Part shown: positions 8,085 to 16,418 of the stretch, in pieces
How the letters are laid out: every line of letters starts with the position of its first letter
Numbering within the stretch: position 1 is the stretch's first letter
Source of the DNA: Nitriliruptoria bacterium
GTDB taxonomy: Bacteria; Actinomycetota; Nitriliruptoria; Euzebyales; Egibacteraceae
Reading direction: 5' to 3'
Length of the DNA: 35,426 bases
Assembly: GCA_003553565.1 (NCBI GenBank)
Contig: PWER01000166.1
Location: 1 to 35,426, forward strand
The notes under the pieces: generated by a model
Databases searched by the model: none
Seen by the model: only the letters and a program-made list of their open reading frames with translations
Told to the model about the DNA's origin: nothing
Translations under genes and position numbers: made by a program

Positions 8085-9002
8085 CTAGGGAGCCTCGAGG
8101 CGCCACAGCCCGGCAGCGCGGAAGGCCGCCACCGCGGCGCCGAGCTCGGCGGGCCACGGGCGCCGGTCGATGGCGGCGTAGCGCTCATTGCCGGGCACTT
8201 TGTGAGCCGGCCGGTACTGGCCCATCACGTTGACGGCCGTGTCGGTCGACAGGCTGGCCAGCAGCTCGGCGACCGCGCGCGCGTCGGCCTCGCCGCCCGG
8301 CATGACGAGGTGGCGCACCAGCAGCCCGCGCCGTGCCACCCCTCGGTCGTCGACGACGAGGTCGCCGACCTGGCGGTGCATCTCGGCCACCGCGCGCGCG
8401 GCGATGTCGGGGTAGTCGGCGGCCCCCAGGTAGCGCCGGGCGCGCTCGGGGTCGAGGGTCTTCACGTCGGGGAGGTAGACGTCGACCAGGCCATCCAGCA
8501 GCGACAGCGTCGCCGGATCCTCATAGGCACTGGTGTTCCAGACCAGCGGCAGCGTCAGCCCCTGCTCCACTGCGGTTGGCAGCGCCTCGAGGATCTGGGG
8601 CAGCACGTGCTCGGGGGTGACGAGGTTGATGTTGTGGCAGCCCTGGCGCTGCAGGTCGAGCATGAGCCCCGCCAGCTGCTGCTCGGTGACCTCGCGTCCC
8701 GCGGCGGTGTGGGCGATGTCGGCGTTCTGGCAGAACACGCAGCGCAGGTTGCAGCCCGAGAGGAAGATCGTGCCCGAGCCGCGGCGCCCGCGCAGCGCGT
8801 CCTCCTCGCCGTGATGCGGCGCGGCGCCGACCACTCGCGCCCACCGCCCGATGCGACAGCCACCGACCTCGTCGTCCAAGCGGTCGACCGCGCGGCACGG
8901 CCGCGGGCACACCCGGCACGGGCGCAGCAGCTCCCGGGCCCGGGCGACGCGGTCGCCCAGCCAGCCCTCGCGCTGGGCGCGCACCGCGCCGGTGGCAGCC
9001 AT
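8085..9002 (-). CDS. Radical SAM protein, PflX / pyruvate formate-lyase activase-like
   Basis: A 305-residue radical SAM enzyme. The 4Fe-4S site for SAM cleavage is CNLRCVFC (Cys84, Cys88, Cys91), preceded by GSGTIFLSG. A second cluster of cysteines in the N-terminus (Cys29, Cys32, Cys36, Cys49) is typical of the PflX/COG1313 group. These proteins are often annotated as putative pyruvate formate-lyase activating enzymes, but their real substrate is generally unknown, and no glycyl radical enzyme gene is in this window. The ATG at 9002 has a perfect AGGAGG 6-7 bases upstream. It lies 39 bases behind the lytic transglycosylase gene and may be co-transcribed with it. Confidence 0.9.
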   Translation of the reverse strand: MAATGAVRAQREGWLGDRVARARELLRPCRVCPRPCRAVDRLDDEVGGCRIGRWARVVGAAPHHGEEDALRGRRGSGTIFLSGCNLRCVFCQNADIAHTAAGREVTEQQLAGLMLDLQRQGCHNINLVTPEHVLPQILEALPTAVEQGLTLPLVWNTSAYEDPATLSLLDGLVDVYLPDVKTLDPERARRYLGAADYPDIAARAVAEMHRQVGDLVVDDRGVARRGLLVRHLVMPGGEADARAVAELLASLSTDTAVNVMGQYRPAHKVPGNERYAAIDRRPWPAELGAAVAAFRAAGLWRLEAP

Positions 9003-9041
9003 CGCCTACCTCCTGGTCGCCGAGCCTGGTCGCTGGGAGCG

Positions 9042-9737
9042 CTAGGCGCCGACGGGCTCGCGGACCTCCTCGGGCTTCCACCGGACCTCGGCGAGGTCGT
9101 CGGCGGTGTCCAGCACCCGGTCGGCGAAGGCCTCGGACTGGGGCAGCGGGCCCTCCTCGCGCAGCTGGCCCGACCCCATGTTGTAGGCGATGAGCGCGTC
9201 CCGGGTGCTGTCGAAGTCGTCCATCAGGCCAGCGATGTAGGCCACGCCGGCCAGCGCGTTGTCCTCGACGTCGTGCGGGTCGAGGGGCTCGTCGAGGCGG
9301 TCGGCGACGCGCTCGGCAGTCGAGGGCATGACCTGCATCACCCCCACCGCGCCGGCGTGGGAGCGCGCGCCCTGGTCCCAGCGAGACTCGTGCCAGGCGA
9401 GCGCGGCCGCGAGCTCGGGCTCCACGTCCTGCTCCTGCGCGGCCTCGACGACCGGCACCAGCTCGTCGGGCTCTCGCTCGATCGCCGCGACGAGCTCGTC
9501 GTCGTCGAGGACCTCGTCGGGCTCGGGTGGGGGCTCGTCGTCGGGCTCGTCCACGGTGGCCACCCGCACCGGCTCGGGCTGGCGCTCGATGACGACCTCG
9601 ACCTCCTCGTCCTCGTCGAGCGTGGTGGCCACGGCAGCCAGCAGGCCGCTGGCCACCACGAGCCCCACCAGCGCCGCCGGCGGCAGATGTCGAGGCGGAT
9701 CGGTGCGTGGGCCGTGCTCGTCTCTGGTCGAGCTCAT
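9042..9737 (-). CDS. Membrane-anchored lytic transglycosylase (SLT domain)
   Basis: A 231-residue protein that should cut peptidoglycan glycan strands outside the membrane. Residues 1-20 are cytoplasmic and 20-37 form one transmembrane anchor. Residues 40-100 are a strongly acidic Glu/Asp/Pro linker. Residues about 103-200 are the SLT fold, with catalytic Glu117 in AWHESRW, then GAVGVMQVMPSTA, ALAGVAYIAGLM and ALIAYNMGSG, all hallmarks of family 1 lytic transglycosylases. GAGGAG lies about 11 bases before the ATG, a slightly long spacing. The gene is between a small membrane-protein gene and the radical SAM gene on the same strand. I found no c-di-AMP riboswitch in its 178-base leader. Confidence 0.9.
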   Translation of the reverse strand: MSSTRDEHGPRTDPPRHLPPAALVGLVVASGLLAAVATTLDEDEEVEVVIERQPEPVRVATVDEPDDEPPPEPDEVLDDDELVAAIEREPDELVPVVEAAQEQDVEPELAAALAWHESRWDQGARSHAGAVGVMQVMPSTAERVADRLDEPLDPHDVEDNALAGVAYIAGLMDDFDSTRDALIAYNMGSGQLREEGPLPQSEAFADRVLDTADDLAEVRWKPEEVREPVGA

Positions 9738-9915
9738 GGAACTGACAGCTCCTCAAGAGGGCTCGTGGCGCCCCCGCACACGCGGCGGTGTGCGCCGCGC
9801 CACGCGCCGGTGCGAACCGCATGGTCGGCTCGTGGTCCGCGCAGCGGCGAGGCCGGGCCGAGGTGGGCGGCACGACTGCGCGAGCATCTCCCGCGCGGGC
9901 CGACGGGACTGTCCG

Positions 9916-10488
9916 TCAGCGCTTCGAGCGTGCCTTCGCGCGCTTCTTGGCGGTCTTCTTGCCCTGACGGGGTCGTCCGTCGGTGTGAGCGCGCTTGCGG
10001 CGCTTGCCGCTCCCTCTAGCCGAGGATCCTCCCCCGCTGCGCCCGCTGGCATGCGTGTCGCCAGCGTCGTCGGGGTCATCGGGGTCAGCGCTGCGCTTGT
10101 CCTCGCCGCTGCCCTTGTCGTCGCGACGCAGCGCCTGCGACCCCTCGAGCACCGCGAGGTTGGTCCGCTCGGCACGCCGGGCGCGCCAGGTGATCGCGAA
10201 GGTGATGGCGCCGAACAGCACCAGGCTGATCGCGCCCATGGCCACCACGGCCTCCAGGCCCTGCGGCAGCTGCAGCGCCGCGACGAGCACCACCGAGACG
10301 GGCAGCAGCCACTTGGCGGTGCGCTGCTGGTTCTGGGCGAAGACCACCGCCAGGCGCGCGTCACGGCGGGTCGAGGCCGCCTGCATGCGGTTGACCGTCC
10401 GGCGCACGCGACGCTTGTCCTCGCGCTCCAGGCGGCTCCACTCGCGGTTGAACTCGGCCGGGGTGGGCAGCTTGGGCTGTCGTGCCAT
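9916..10488 (-). CDS. Unknown two-TM protein with a lysine/arginine-rich tail
   Basis: I do not recognise a named family. The 190-residue protein has a charged, probably helical N-terminus (residues 10-58), two transmembrane segments (about 60-74 and 79-101), an acidic linker (125-145), a Gly/Ser stretch, and a strongly basic end. In residues 161-190, 16 of 30 residues are Lys or Arg, in a [10 protein letters not shown] style like histone H1 or nucleoid-protein tails. Both termini should be cytoplasmic, so the tail could bind DNA, RNA or acidic lipids; this is inference. The ATG at 10488 follows a TAGGGT box by six bases, so the mRNA is probably leaderless. Confidence 0.8.
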   Translation of the reverse strand: MARQPKLPTPAEFNREWSRLEREDKRRVRRTVNRMQAASTRRDARLAVVFAQNQQRTAKWLLPVSVVLVAALQLPQGLEAVVAMGAISLVLFGAITFAITWRARRAERTNLAVLEGSQALRRDDKGSGEDKRSADPDDPDDAGDTHASGRSGGGSSARGSGKRRKRAHTDGRPRQGKKTAKKRAKARSKR

Positions 10489-10494
10489 GGGCGC

Positions 10495-10500
10495 ACCCTA
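10495..10500 (-). promoter_or_regulatory. -10 box, leaderless promoter of the basic-tail membrane protein
   Basis: TAGGGT on the minus strand, exactly six bases before the ATG at 10488. Transcription should start at or next to the start codon. There is no Shine-Dalgarno sequence in between. Confidence 0.6.
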
Positions 10501-10629
10501 CCCGACGCGCGGGGCACCGGGTCGCGGCAGGCCGCCTCCTGCTGACCGGTCAGGCCGCTCTGGTGGCGCACGTGAGCCCTCCGGGCCTCGATGTGCTCGC
10601 GGTGCGCGCGATGCGGCGCGGCGCTGGGC

Positions 10630-10635
10630 TAGGGT
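10630..10635 (+). promoter_or_regulatory. -10 box of pgm
   Basis: TAGGGT followed by about 32 bases to the ATG, leaving room for a short leader with GGCAGGGA as ribosome site. It is the same hexamer as the divergent -10 at 10500-10495. No -35 is evident. Confidence 0.45.
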
Positions 10636-10667
10636 CCCACCCAGCCGAACCCGGCAGGGAGCCCCCT

Positions 10668-12314
10668 ATGACCACCCATCCGCACGCCGGACAGCCCGCC
10701 GACCCCGCCATGCTCGTCGACCTCGATGCGCTCGTGGGGGCCTACTACGACCGCGCGCCCGACCCCGAGGATCCCTCCCAGCGGATCGCCTTCGGCACCT
10801 CGGGGCACCGCGGCTCCTCGCTGACCGCCAGCTTCAACGATGCGCACATCGCGGCGATGTCGCAGGCGGTGTGCCGCTACCGCCGGGCCCATGGCATCGA
10901 GGGGCCGCTGTTCCTGGGGCGCGACACGCACGCGCTCAGCGGACCCGCCCTGCAGACCGCCATCGAGGTGATGGTCGCCAACGGCCTCGAGGTGCGCGTC
11001 GACCCGCGGGACCGCCCCACCCCGACCCCGGCGATCTCGCACGCGATCCTGACCGCCAACCGCGGGGTGCGCGACCGCCGGCAGGCCGACGGGGTGGTGA
11101 TCACCCCATCCCACAACCCGCCCGAGGACGGCGGCTTCAAGTACAACCCGCCGCATGGCGGGCCTGCCGGCGTCGACGCCACCGGTTGGATCGAGCAGGA
11201 GGCCAACCGCCTGCTCGCCGGCGGCCTGACCGAGGTGCAGCGGATCGACATCAGCGCCGCGCGGGCGGGCACGGTGGGGCACGACTACCTCGCCGCCTAC
11301 GCCGAGGACCTGCCAGGCGTGATCGACCTGGACGCGATCCGCGGGGCGGGCCTGACCCTCGGGGTCGATCCGCTCGGGGGCGCCACCGTCGACCTGTGGC
11401 AGGAGATCGCCACGCGCCACGACCTGGACCTGCGGGTCGTCAACGCCGCGATCGACCCGACGTTCGCGTTCATGCGCCGCGACCACGACGGCAAGATCCG
11501 CATGGACTGCTCCTCGCCCAGCGCGATGGCAGGGCTGGTGGAGCTGCGCGAGCAGTTCGACCTGGCCTTCGGCAACGATCCCGACGGCGACCGCCACGGG
11601 GTGGTGACCCCCCACGACGGGCTGCTGAACCCCAACCACTACCTGGCCGCGTCCATCGCCTACCTGTTCGGCGGGGCGCGGGACTGGGGTGAGGCCGGCA
11701 TCGGCAAGACGCTGGTGTCCTCGTCGATGATCGACTGGATCGCCGCCGACCTCGGCCGCCGGCTCGTCGAGGTGCCGGTGGGCTTCAAGTGGTTCGTGGA
11801 CGGGCTGCTGGAGGGCTCGCTGGGCTTTGGCGGCGAGGAGAGCGCCGGCGCATCGTTCCTGCGCCGCGACGGTGGTCCGTGGAGCACCGACAAGGACGGG
11901 ATCATCCTGTGCCTGCTCGCCGCCGAGGCGACCGCGATCACCGGGATCGATCCCGGCCAGCGCTACCGCGAGCTCACCGAGCGCTTCGGCGCGCCGGTCT
12001 ACGCCCGCGTCGACGTGCCGACCTCGCGGGCCGACAAGGAGGCGCTCAAGCGCCTGTCACCCGAGGCTGTGACCGCCACCGAGCTGGCAGGCGACCCGAT
12101 CACCGGGGTGCTCACGCGCGCGCCCGGCAACGACGCGCCCATCGGGGGCCTGAAGGTCACCGCGCAGGGCGGCTGGTTCGCCGCGCGGCCCTCGGGCACC
12201 GAGGACGTCTACAAGGTCTACGCCGAGAGCTTCCGCGACGACCAGCACCTGCGCGCCCTGCTGGACGCCGCCGAGGGCGTGGTCCAGGGCGCGCTCGGGC
12301 GCGACGCGGGCTGA
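10668..12314 (+). CDS. pgm: Phosphoglucomutase (alpha-D-glucose phosphate-specific)
   Basis: A 548-residue phosphohexomutase that interconverts glucose 1-phosphate and glucose 6-phosphate, linking glycolysis with glycogen, trehalose and cell-wall sugar synthesis. All four family loops are visible: FGTSGHRGS (42-50), the catalytic phosphoserine Ser148 in [17 protein letters not shown], the magnesium loop DPDGDRH (304-310), the sugar loop [10 protein letters not shown], and the C-terminal phosphate-binding [14 protein letters not shown]. Size and Ser position match E. coli Pgm closely. The ATG at 10668 has GGCAGGGA upstream; the frame opens earlier but without similarity. A strong terminator follows the stop codon. 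Confidence 0.97.
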   Translation: MTTHPHAGQPADPAMLVDLDALVGAYYDRAPDPEDPSQRIAFGTSGHRGSSLTASFNDAHIAAMSQAVCRYRRAHGIEGPLFLGRDTHALSGPALQTAIEVMVANGLEVRVDPRDRPTPTPAISHAILTANRGVRDRRQADGVVITPSHNPPEDGGFKYNPPHGGPAGVDATGWIEQEANRLLAGGLTEVQRIDISAARAGTVGHDYLAAYAEDLPGVIDLDAIRGAGLTLGVDPLGGATVDLWQEIATRHDLDLRVVNAAIDPTFAFMRRDHDGKIRMDCSSPSAMAGLVELREQFDLAFGNDPDGDRHGVVTPHDGLLNPNHYLAASIAYLFGGARDWGEAGIGKTLVSSSMIDWIAADLGRRLVEVPVGFKWFVDGLLEGSLGFGGEESAGASFLRRDGGPWSTDKDGIILCLLAAEATAITGIDPGQRYRELTERFGAPVYARVDVPTSRADKEALKRLSPEAVTATELAGDPITGVLTRAPGNDAPIGGLKVTAQGGWFAARPSGTEDVYKVYAESFRDDQHLRALLDAAEGVVQGALGRDAG

Positions 12315-12352
12315 CGGGCCCGGCCGTCCGCGACGGCCGACGACCCGAGAGG

Positions 12353-12388
12353 CGAAGGGGGCCGACCCGGACGGGTCGGCCCCCTTCG
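12353..12388. terminator. Bidirectional terminator between pgm and the TRAP permease
   Basis: A perfect 16-bp stem (12353-12368 with 12373-12388) closed by a four-base loop (GGAC). The outer pairs give AAGGGGG and CCCCCTT on each side. It lies between two convergent genes and should stop transcription from both sides, although the T-runs are short, as is common in GC-rich actinobacteria. Confidence 0.85.
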
Positions 12389-12419
12389 TCGCGGTCGCAG
12401 GCGCCGCGTGGCGCCCCGG

Positions 12420-14435
12420 TCAGCTCGGGCTCGGCTCCTCGGCCCGGGCTGCGGCGAGCTCCTCGGCGGAGCGACCGCGGGTGTGCTGGAAGCCGTAGAC
12501 GATCAGCCCGATGACCGCCGCGCCCAGCACGGTGGCGATCGGCTGCATCGGCTGGAGCAGCAGCCCCGCCGAGGCGGCGATCAGCACCACGCGGAAGCCG
12601 CGCTGGACCATCGGTGTCTTCGAGAACAGGCTCTGCATGCTCGTGATGATCCCGAGCGTGGCGATCAGCACGAACGCGGAGGGCACCAGCTGCGGCAGGC
12701 CCGGCTCGATGATGAAGTCCGGCCAGGTGAACAGCGCCACCATCAGCAGCAGCAAGGGCAGCGTCATCTGGATCGCGCGGACCATGGTCCGGTTGAACGA
12801 CGCATCAGCGATCTTGGACGTCACCGCCGCGGTCACCGACGTGGGCGGCGACAGCTCGCCGAACGCCGCGATCAGGAACGCGTAGAAGTGCACCTGCCAC
12901 GGGTCGAACCCGGCCGAGATCATGAACGGCGCGATGACCACGGCCACGATGATGTAGGTCGGGGCGGGCGGCAGGCCCATGCCGACCACGTAGCCGAACA
13001 GGAACGCCACCACGATGACCAGCACGAGGTTGACGCTGGCCACCTGGATCATCAGCTGACCCACCGCGGTGGGCACGCCGGTGATGGTGAACGACGCGGT
13101 GACCATCCCGAGGATCGCAAGCAGCACCGTCAGCTCGCCGGTCATGCGCCCGAAGGTCTCCACGAAGCCGCGGTAGGGCTCGATGATCTGGCTCGCGGTG
13201 CGACGCTCGGGCTCGCGGATCAGCTTGTAGAGGAACAGCAGCGACAGCACGACCATCAGCCCGATGAACACCTGCTGGGCCGAGGTCATGGCCGGCGCGC
13301 GCTGGACGCCCATCAGGTAGATGAGCCCGCCGATGGCGCCGGCGTAGGCCAGCAGGTTCACCGTGTCGAACAGGTTCAGCGGCTCGACCTTGGGCACCTC
13401 GCCGCGGGCGGCGAACCGGGCCGACAGCAGGTACACCGACAGCGACACGCCGATGAAGTAGATGATCGCCGGGGCGAAGCCGCGGGCCACGACCTCGAAG
13501 TAGCCCACCCCGAGGTAGTCGGCCATCAGGAACGCCGCGATGCCCATCAGCGGCGGCATCAGCTGGCCGCCCAGCGACGTGGCCGTCTCGATCGCTGCGG
13601 CGCGGACCTTGGGGATGCCCGAGCGGATCAGCGCGGGGATCGTCACCGAGCCGGTGGTGGCGGCGTTGGCGGCACCGCTGCCGCTGACCGCGGCCACACC
13701 GAACGAGCCCACCACGGCCGCCTGGGGCAGCAGGCTCGGAGAGCGCACCGCGAGGCGCTGGGCTCCCTTCAGGATCGAGTCGATCGCGCCGAACCCACGC
13801 AGGGCCGCGAGCACCAGGATGAACGAGCCGATGATGCGCAGCGCCAGCTGCGGCAGCTGCTCGAAGATGCCGGTGCTGGTCTCGAGGCTCATCGAAGTGA
13901 TGACGCGCTCGAGGCTCATGCCCGAGTGACCGAACATCCCAGGGATCAGGAACCCCCACAGGACGTAGGCGGCCAGCAGCAGGTTCAGCACGAACAGCGG
14001 GAGGTACTTGCGCCGGCTGTACTCCAGCAGCAGCACCACCAGGGCGGCGCCGGCCATGATGTCGATGTCGGTCCAGCGGCCGAGCCGCAGCATCCGGATG
14101 TTGTCGAACTCGATGAACAGGTAGCCGCCCGCCACCACGGCCACGGCGATGAGCGCCACTCCGATGGCTGCGCTGGCCAGCACCGGGAGCCTGGGGTAGA
14201 GCTTCCCGGACCGGATGTCGTCGAGGGTGAGCATGATGTAGGCCACCGGCACCATGCCCACGGCAAGCGTGGTGGGCCCGCCGGCACCGGTGGCGTAGTA
14301 GTAGAGCAGCACCGCGGTGAAGAACACCGCCACCGCGTAGAAGCCGGTGGTGGCGGTGACCTGGAGCCATCGCGGCGGCTCCTGCGACGAGGGCGGCGCG
14401 ACCGCACCGGTCGCGGAGGTCGGCGCTTCGGTCAT
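12420..14435 (-). CDS. TRAP transporter fused permease (4TM/12TM, DctQ-DctM fusion)
   Basis: A 671-residue inner-membrane protein with roughly 16 or more hydrophobic segments. The first 200 residues correspond to the small DctQ-like subunit and the rest to the large DctM-like ion-coupled channel. Family stretches include AVSGSGAANAATTGSVTIPALIRSG, TSLGGQLMPPLMG and GMGLPPAPTYI. It works with the TAXI-type binding protein encoded just upstream to import a carboxylate or amino-acid-like solute using a sodium or proton gradient. The ATG at 14435 overlaps the stop codon of a 14-codon reading frame (ATGA). The gene converges on pgm at the terminator. Confidence 0.93.
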   Translation of the reverse strand: MTEAPTSATGAVAPPSSQEPPRWLQVTATTGFYAVAVFFTAVLLYYYATGAGGPTTLAVGMVPVAYIMLTLDDIRSGKLYPRLPVLASAAIGVALIAVAVVAGGYLFIEFDNIRMLRLGRWTDIDIMAGAALVVLLLEYSRRKYLPLFVLNLLLAAYVLWGFLIPGMFGHSGMSLERVITSMSLETSTGIFEQLPQLALRIIGSFILVLAALRGFGAIDSILKGAQRLAVRSPSLLPQAAVVGSFGVAAVSGSGAANAATTGSVTIPALIRSGIPKVRAAAIETATSLGGQLMPPLMGIAAFLMADYLGVGYFEVVARGFAPAIIYFIGVSLSVYLLSARFAARGEVPKVEPLNLFDTVNLLAYAGAIGGLIYLMGVQRAPAMTSAQQVFIGLMVVLSLLFLYKLIREPERRTASQIIEPYRGFVETFGRMTGELTVLLAILGMVTASFTITGVPTAVGQLMIQVASVNLVLVIVVAFLFGYVVGMGLPPAPTYIIVAVVIAPFMISAGFDPWQVHFYAFLIAAFGELSPPTSVTAAVTSKIADASFNRTMVRAIQMTLPLLLLMVALFTWPDFIIEPGLPQLVPSAFVLIATLGIITSMQSLFSKTPMVQRGFRVVLIAASAGLLLQPMQPIATVLGAAVIGLIVYGFQHTRGRSAEELAAARAEEPSPS

Positions 14436-14476
14436 CGCGCGTCCTGCGGACCGGTGCGGTCGTGGGCGGCCAGCAT
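14432..14476 (-). CDS. Possible 14-residue leader peptide coupled to the TRAP permease
   Basis: A tiny reading frame, MLAAHDRTGPQDAR, lies in the 72-base gap between the binding protein and the permease. GAGGCGACCTG precedes its ATG with usable ribosome-site spacing. Its stop overlaps the permease ATG as ATGA, the classical geometry for translational coupling. Nothing shows that it is translated, and a frame this short could arise by chance. Confidence 0.25.
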   Translation of the reverse strand: MLAAHDRTGPQDAR

Positions 14477-14507
14477 CAGGTCGCCTCGCTCCTCGGTCAG
14501 GCGTGGG

Positions 14508-15641
14508 CTACTCGGCGATCCGGTCGTCCCACTCGTCCTCCCAGACGCCCTGGTCGTCCATCCACTCGGCCATGCCGGGGTGGACCTCGATGTCGTCGAT
14601 GGAGGCGGCGACACCGCGGGCCTGCAGCTCGGCCGGGTCGTCGGCCAGCACCGAGAAGGCCTCGTTAGCCGCGGCCAGGTCCTCGGCGTTCTCGGCGATG
14701 AGGTCGAGCTTGTCGTAGACCACGTCGGCGTCGTACTCCATGCCGAGGTGGAAGCCGTAGAAGAACGGCACGAACATCGCCTCGTCCACGCCGACGTCAC
14801 CCTCGAAGCCACCGGGGTCGACGCCCACGACCTCGTAGCCGGCCTCCTCGAGCTCGGCCATCTCGTCATCGCTGGGGTTGAGGATCTGCATGTCGGTCTG
14901 CAGCTCGGCCTCGACGACCCACGGCGCGGGGTCGAGCTCGGAGGTGGTGTAGGCGATCATGCCGCTGATCTCGCCACCATCGAGCGAGTCGCCTGCCACG
15001 CCGGTGTCGACCTCGACGTACTCGTGGCCCACGTCCACCGCGTCCATCGCGGCCTCGAGGTTGGCGCGCACGTCCCACGGCGCCGGGCCGGTGAAGACCG
15101 CCTCGCCCTCGAGGTCGCCCCAGCTCTGGAACTCGTCGGCGTTGTCGGCGTTGATGGCCAGGCCGGTCTCCATGGGGTAGGCCCAGAACGACTGCACCGG
15201 GATCTGCTCGGCGTCGTCGCTGAAGCCCTCGAAGCGGTCGCTGTCCGCGGCCATCTCGGCGAAGGCGACGTCAGCGCCGTAGATGCCGTCGAAGTCACCG
15301 TCGACCGCGTAGCCGATGACGGTCTGGACCGCGCCGCCGGTGGGCTGCACCGTGATCGAGTAGTCGTCCCACTCGCGGTTCATGACATCAGCCAGGGTGA
15401 CCAGCGCGGCGTGCCCGGCCGAGCCGACGTCCGAGGTGCCCCAGTCGATGTTCTCGGCATCGGGGTCGACCTCGTCCTCGTCTGGCTCCTCGGGCTCGGG
15501 CTCGTCCTCGTCGGCCTCCTCCTCGAGCTCTTCCTCGAGGTCCTCCGGGTCCGGCTCGTCAGCGAGATCCTCCTCGCACGCTGCCACGAGCAGCGTCAGA
15601 GCAGCCAGGATCGCCAACCAGAACAAGGATCGAGATCGCAT
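14508..15641 (-). CDS. TAXI-family TRAP transporter solute-binding lipoprotein
   Basis: A 377-residue exported binding protein for the adjacent TRAP permease. The start MRSRSLFWLAILAALTLLVAAC gives a lipoprotein signal with Cys22 as the lipidated residue. I chose the ATG at 15641 because of GGAGGAGG just upstream; the frame continues to 15731 without meaning. Residues 23-62 are an extraordinary acidic linker (27 of 40 are Asp or Glu). The binding domain has TAXI-family features such as the early DWGTSDVGSAGHA and the repeated GYAVDGDFDGIYGADVAFAEMA. The ligand is unknown. Transcription is from a near-ideal promoter at 15731-15703. Confidence 0.9.
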   Translation of the reverse strand: MRSRSLFWLAILAALTLLVAACEEDLADEPDPEDLEEELEEEADEDEPEPEEPDEDEVDPDAENIDWGTSDVGSAGHAALVTLADVMNREWDDYSITVQPTGGAVQTVIGYAVDGDFDGIYGADVAFAEMAADSDRFEGFSDDAEQIPVQSFWAYPMETGLAINADNADEFQSWGDLEGEAVFTGPAPWDVRANLEAAMDAVDVGHEYVEVDTGVAGDSLDGGEISGMIAYTTSELDPAPWVVEAELQTDMQILNPSDDEMAELEEAGYEVVGVDPGGFEGDVGVDEAMFVPFFYGFHLGMEYDADVVYDKLDLIAENAEDLAAANEAFSVLADDPAELQARGVAASIDDIEVHPGMAEWMDDQGVWEDEWDDRIAE

Positions 15642-15691
15642 CTGTGCCTCCTCCAGGCCCCGCCTCGGTTCACGTCGATGTCGCGTCCCTG

Positions 15692-15735
15692 CAACGATCG
15701 GGACCGTAGAAGATGCCCTTCGGACTGTCAACGAT
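15692..15735. repeat. Direct repeat CAACGAT(C/T)GG flanking the TRAP promoter
   Basis: CAACGAT occurs at 15692-15698 and again at 15729-15735, with matching GG further on (CAACGATCGG and CAACGATTGG). The spacing is 37 bases start to start. One copy covers the predicted transcription start and the other overlaps the -35 hexamer, a layout expected for a repressor operator pair. Confidence 0.5.
15703..15731 (-). promoter_or_regulatory. Strong SigA-type promoter of the TRAP operon
   Basis: On the minus strand, a perfect TTGACA (15731-15726) and TACGGT (15708-15703) are separated by exactly 17 bases. Transcription should start near 15696, leaving a leader of about 55 bases before the binding-protein ATG. 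It is the only perfect -35 I noticed in the window. Confidence 0.85.
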
Positions 15736-15753
15736 TGGACGGCCTAACGGGTT

Positions 15754-15768
15754 GGCTCGAACCGAGCC
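15754..15768. repeat. Short inverted repeat upstream of the TRAP promoter
   Basis: GGCTCG-AAC-CGAGCC, a perfect 6-bp inverted repeat, is about 22 bases upstream of the -35. It could be an activator site or half of a hairpin ending the convergent-reading upstream transcript. Chance occurrence is possible at this GC content. Confidence 0.3.
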
Positions 15769-15878
15769 GTGTGAATCGGGGTTCATGGCGTGAGGGCGCA
15801 CCAGCTCGCGGCACCTGCGGCGGGGTGGGGACGACCCCAGCGCGGTGCCCCGACGGGCCGGGTGGTGGTCGCGTGCGC

Positions 15879-16418
15879 TCAGGGCAGCCGGCCGGCGTGG
15901 GCCAGGGCGAGCCGGACCAGCCGATCCTGCCCCCCGCTCATCTCGCGAGCCACCGCGGGTCGGGTGGCCTCCTCGGGTGACAGCCACACCAGGTCGAGCG
16001 CGTCCTGCGCGGGGTGGCACGCGCCCTCGACCGGTATGAGGTAGGCCAGCGCGACCGCGTGGTGGCGCGGATCCACGAATCCCGACGGCGAGGGCTCGGG
16101 GAAGTACTCGGCGACGGTGAACGGCGCCGGGGCGGTGGGGATCTGCGGCTCGGCCTCGGATCCGAGGTCCTTGGCGAGATGGCGCCACAGCGCCTCGCGG
16201 ACGGTCTCGCGGTACAGCACGCGACCCGAGATCACCGCACGGCTGATCGACCCGTCCGGACGGTGACGCAGCAACAGCCCCACGCGCTCGAGGACGCCGA
16301 GGTGGTTCACGCGCGCCGGCACCACCTCCACGTAGACCAGCGGCACGCGGTCGCGGACCATCTCGAGCTCTTCCTCGGGCAGCCACCGGGTCTGCGTCTT
16401 CGTGTCGTTGTCGGCCAC
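15879..16418 (-). CDS. Nudix-like (DUF4916-type) protein with a degenerate Nudix box
   Basis: A 179-residue soluble protein. VPLVYVEVVPARV and VGLLLR followed by a loop and GRVLYRETVREALWRH resemble the actinobacterial DUF4916 group, which has a Nudix fold. The Nudix box would span 65-86 (Gly65, Glu71, Arg79), but the catalytic REUxEE core reads RHLAKD: the three metal-binding glutamates are replaced by His80, Lys83 and Asp84. It may bind a nucleotide-like ligand without hydrolysing it, or use other residues. I chose GTG at 16418 because GAGGAG lies 5-6 bases upstream; the frame extends to 16637 through a low-complexity arginine-rich stretch that is unlikely to be coding. Confidence 0.75.
   Translation of the reverse strand: MADNDTKTQTRWLPEEELEMVRDRVPLVYVEVVPARVNHLGVLERVGLLLRHRPDGSISRAVISGRVLYRETVREALWRHLAKDLGSEAEPQIPTAPAPFTVAEYFPEPSPSGFVDPRHHAVALAYLIPVEGACHPAQDALDLVWLSPEEATRPAVAREMSGGQDRLVRLALAHAGRLP

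Noticed and set aside
9738-9915. c-di-AMP (ydaO) riboswitch before the lytic transglycosylase
   Set aside because: Such riboswitches often precede wall-lytic genes in actinobacteria, so I looked for the conserved blocks on the minus strand and did not find them. Two overlapping small hairpins (9776-9793 and 9781-9799) exist, but at this GC content they are weak evidence.
12408-15980. A 1190-codon open frame on the plus strand opposite the TRAP genes
   Set aside because: It is antisense to clearly recognisable permease and binding-protein genes. Its His/Arg/Gly-rich composition is typical of an opposite-strand frame in GC-rich DNA, and no domain is recognisable.
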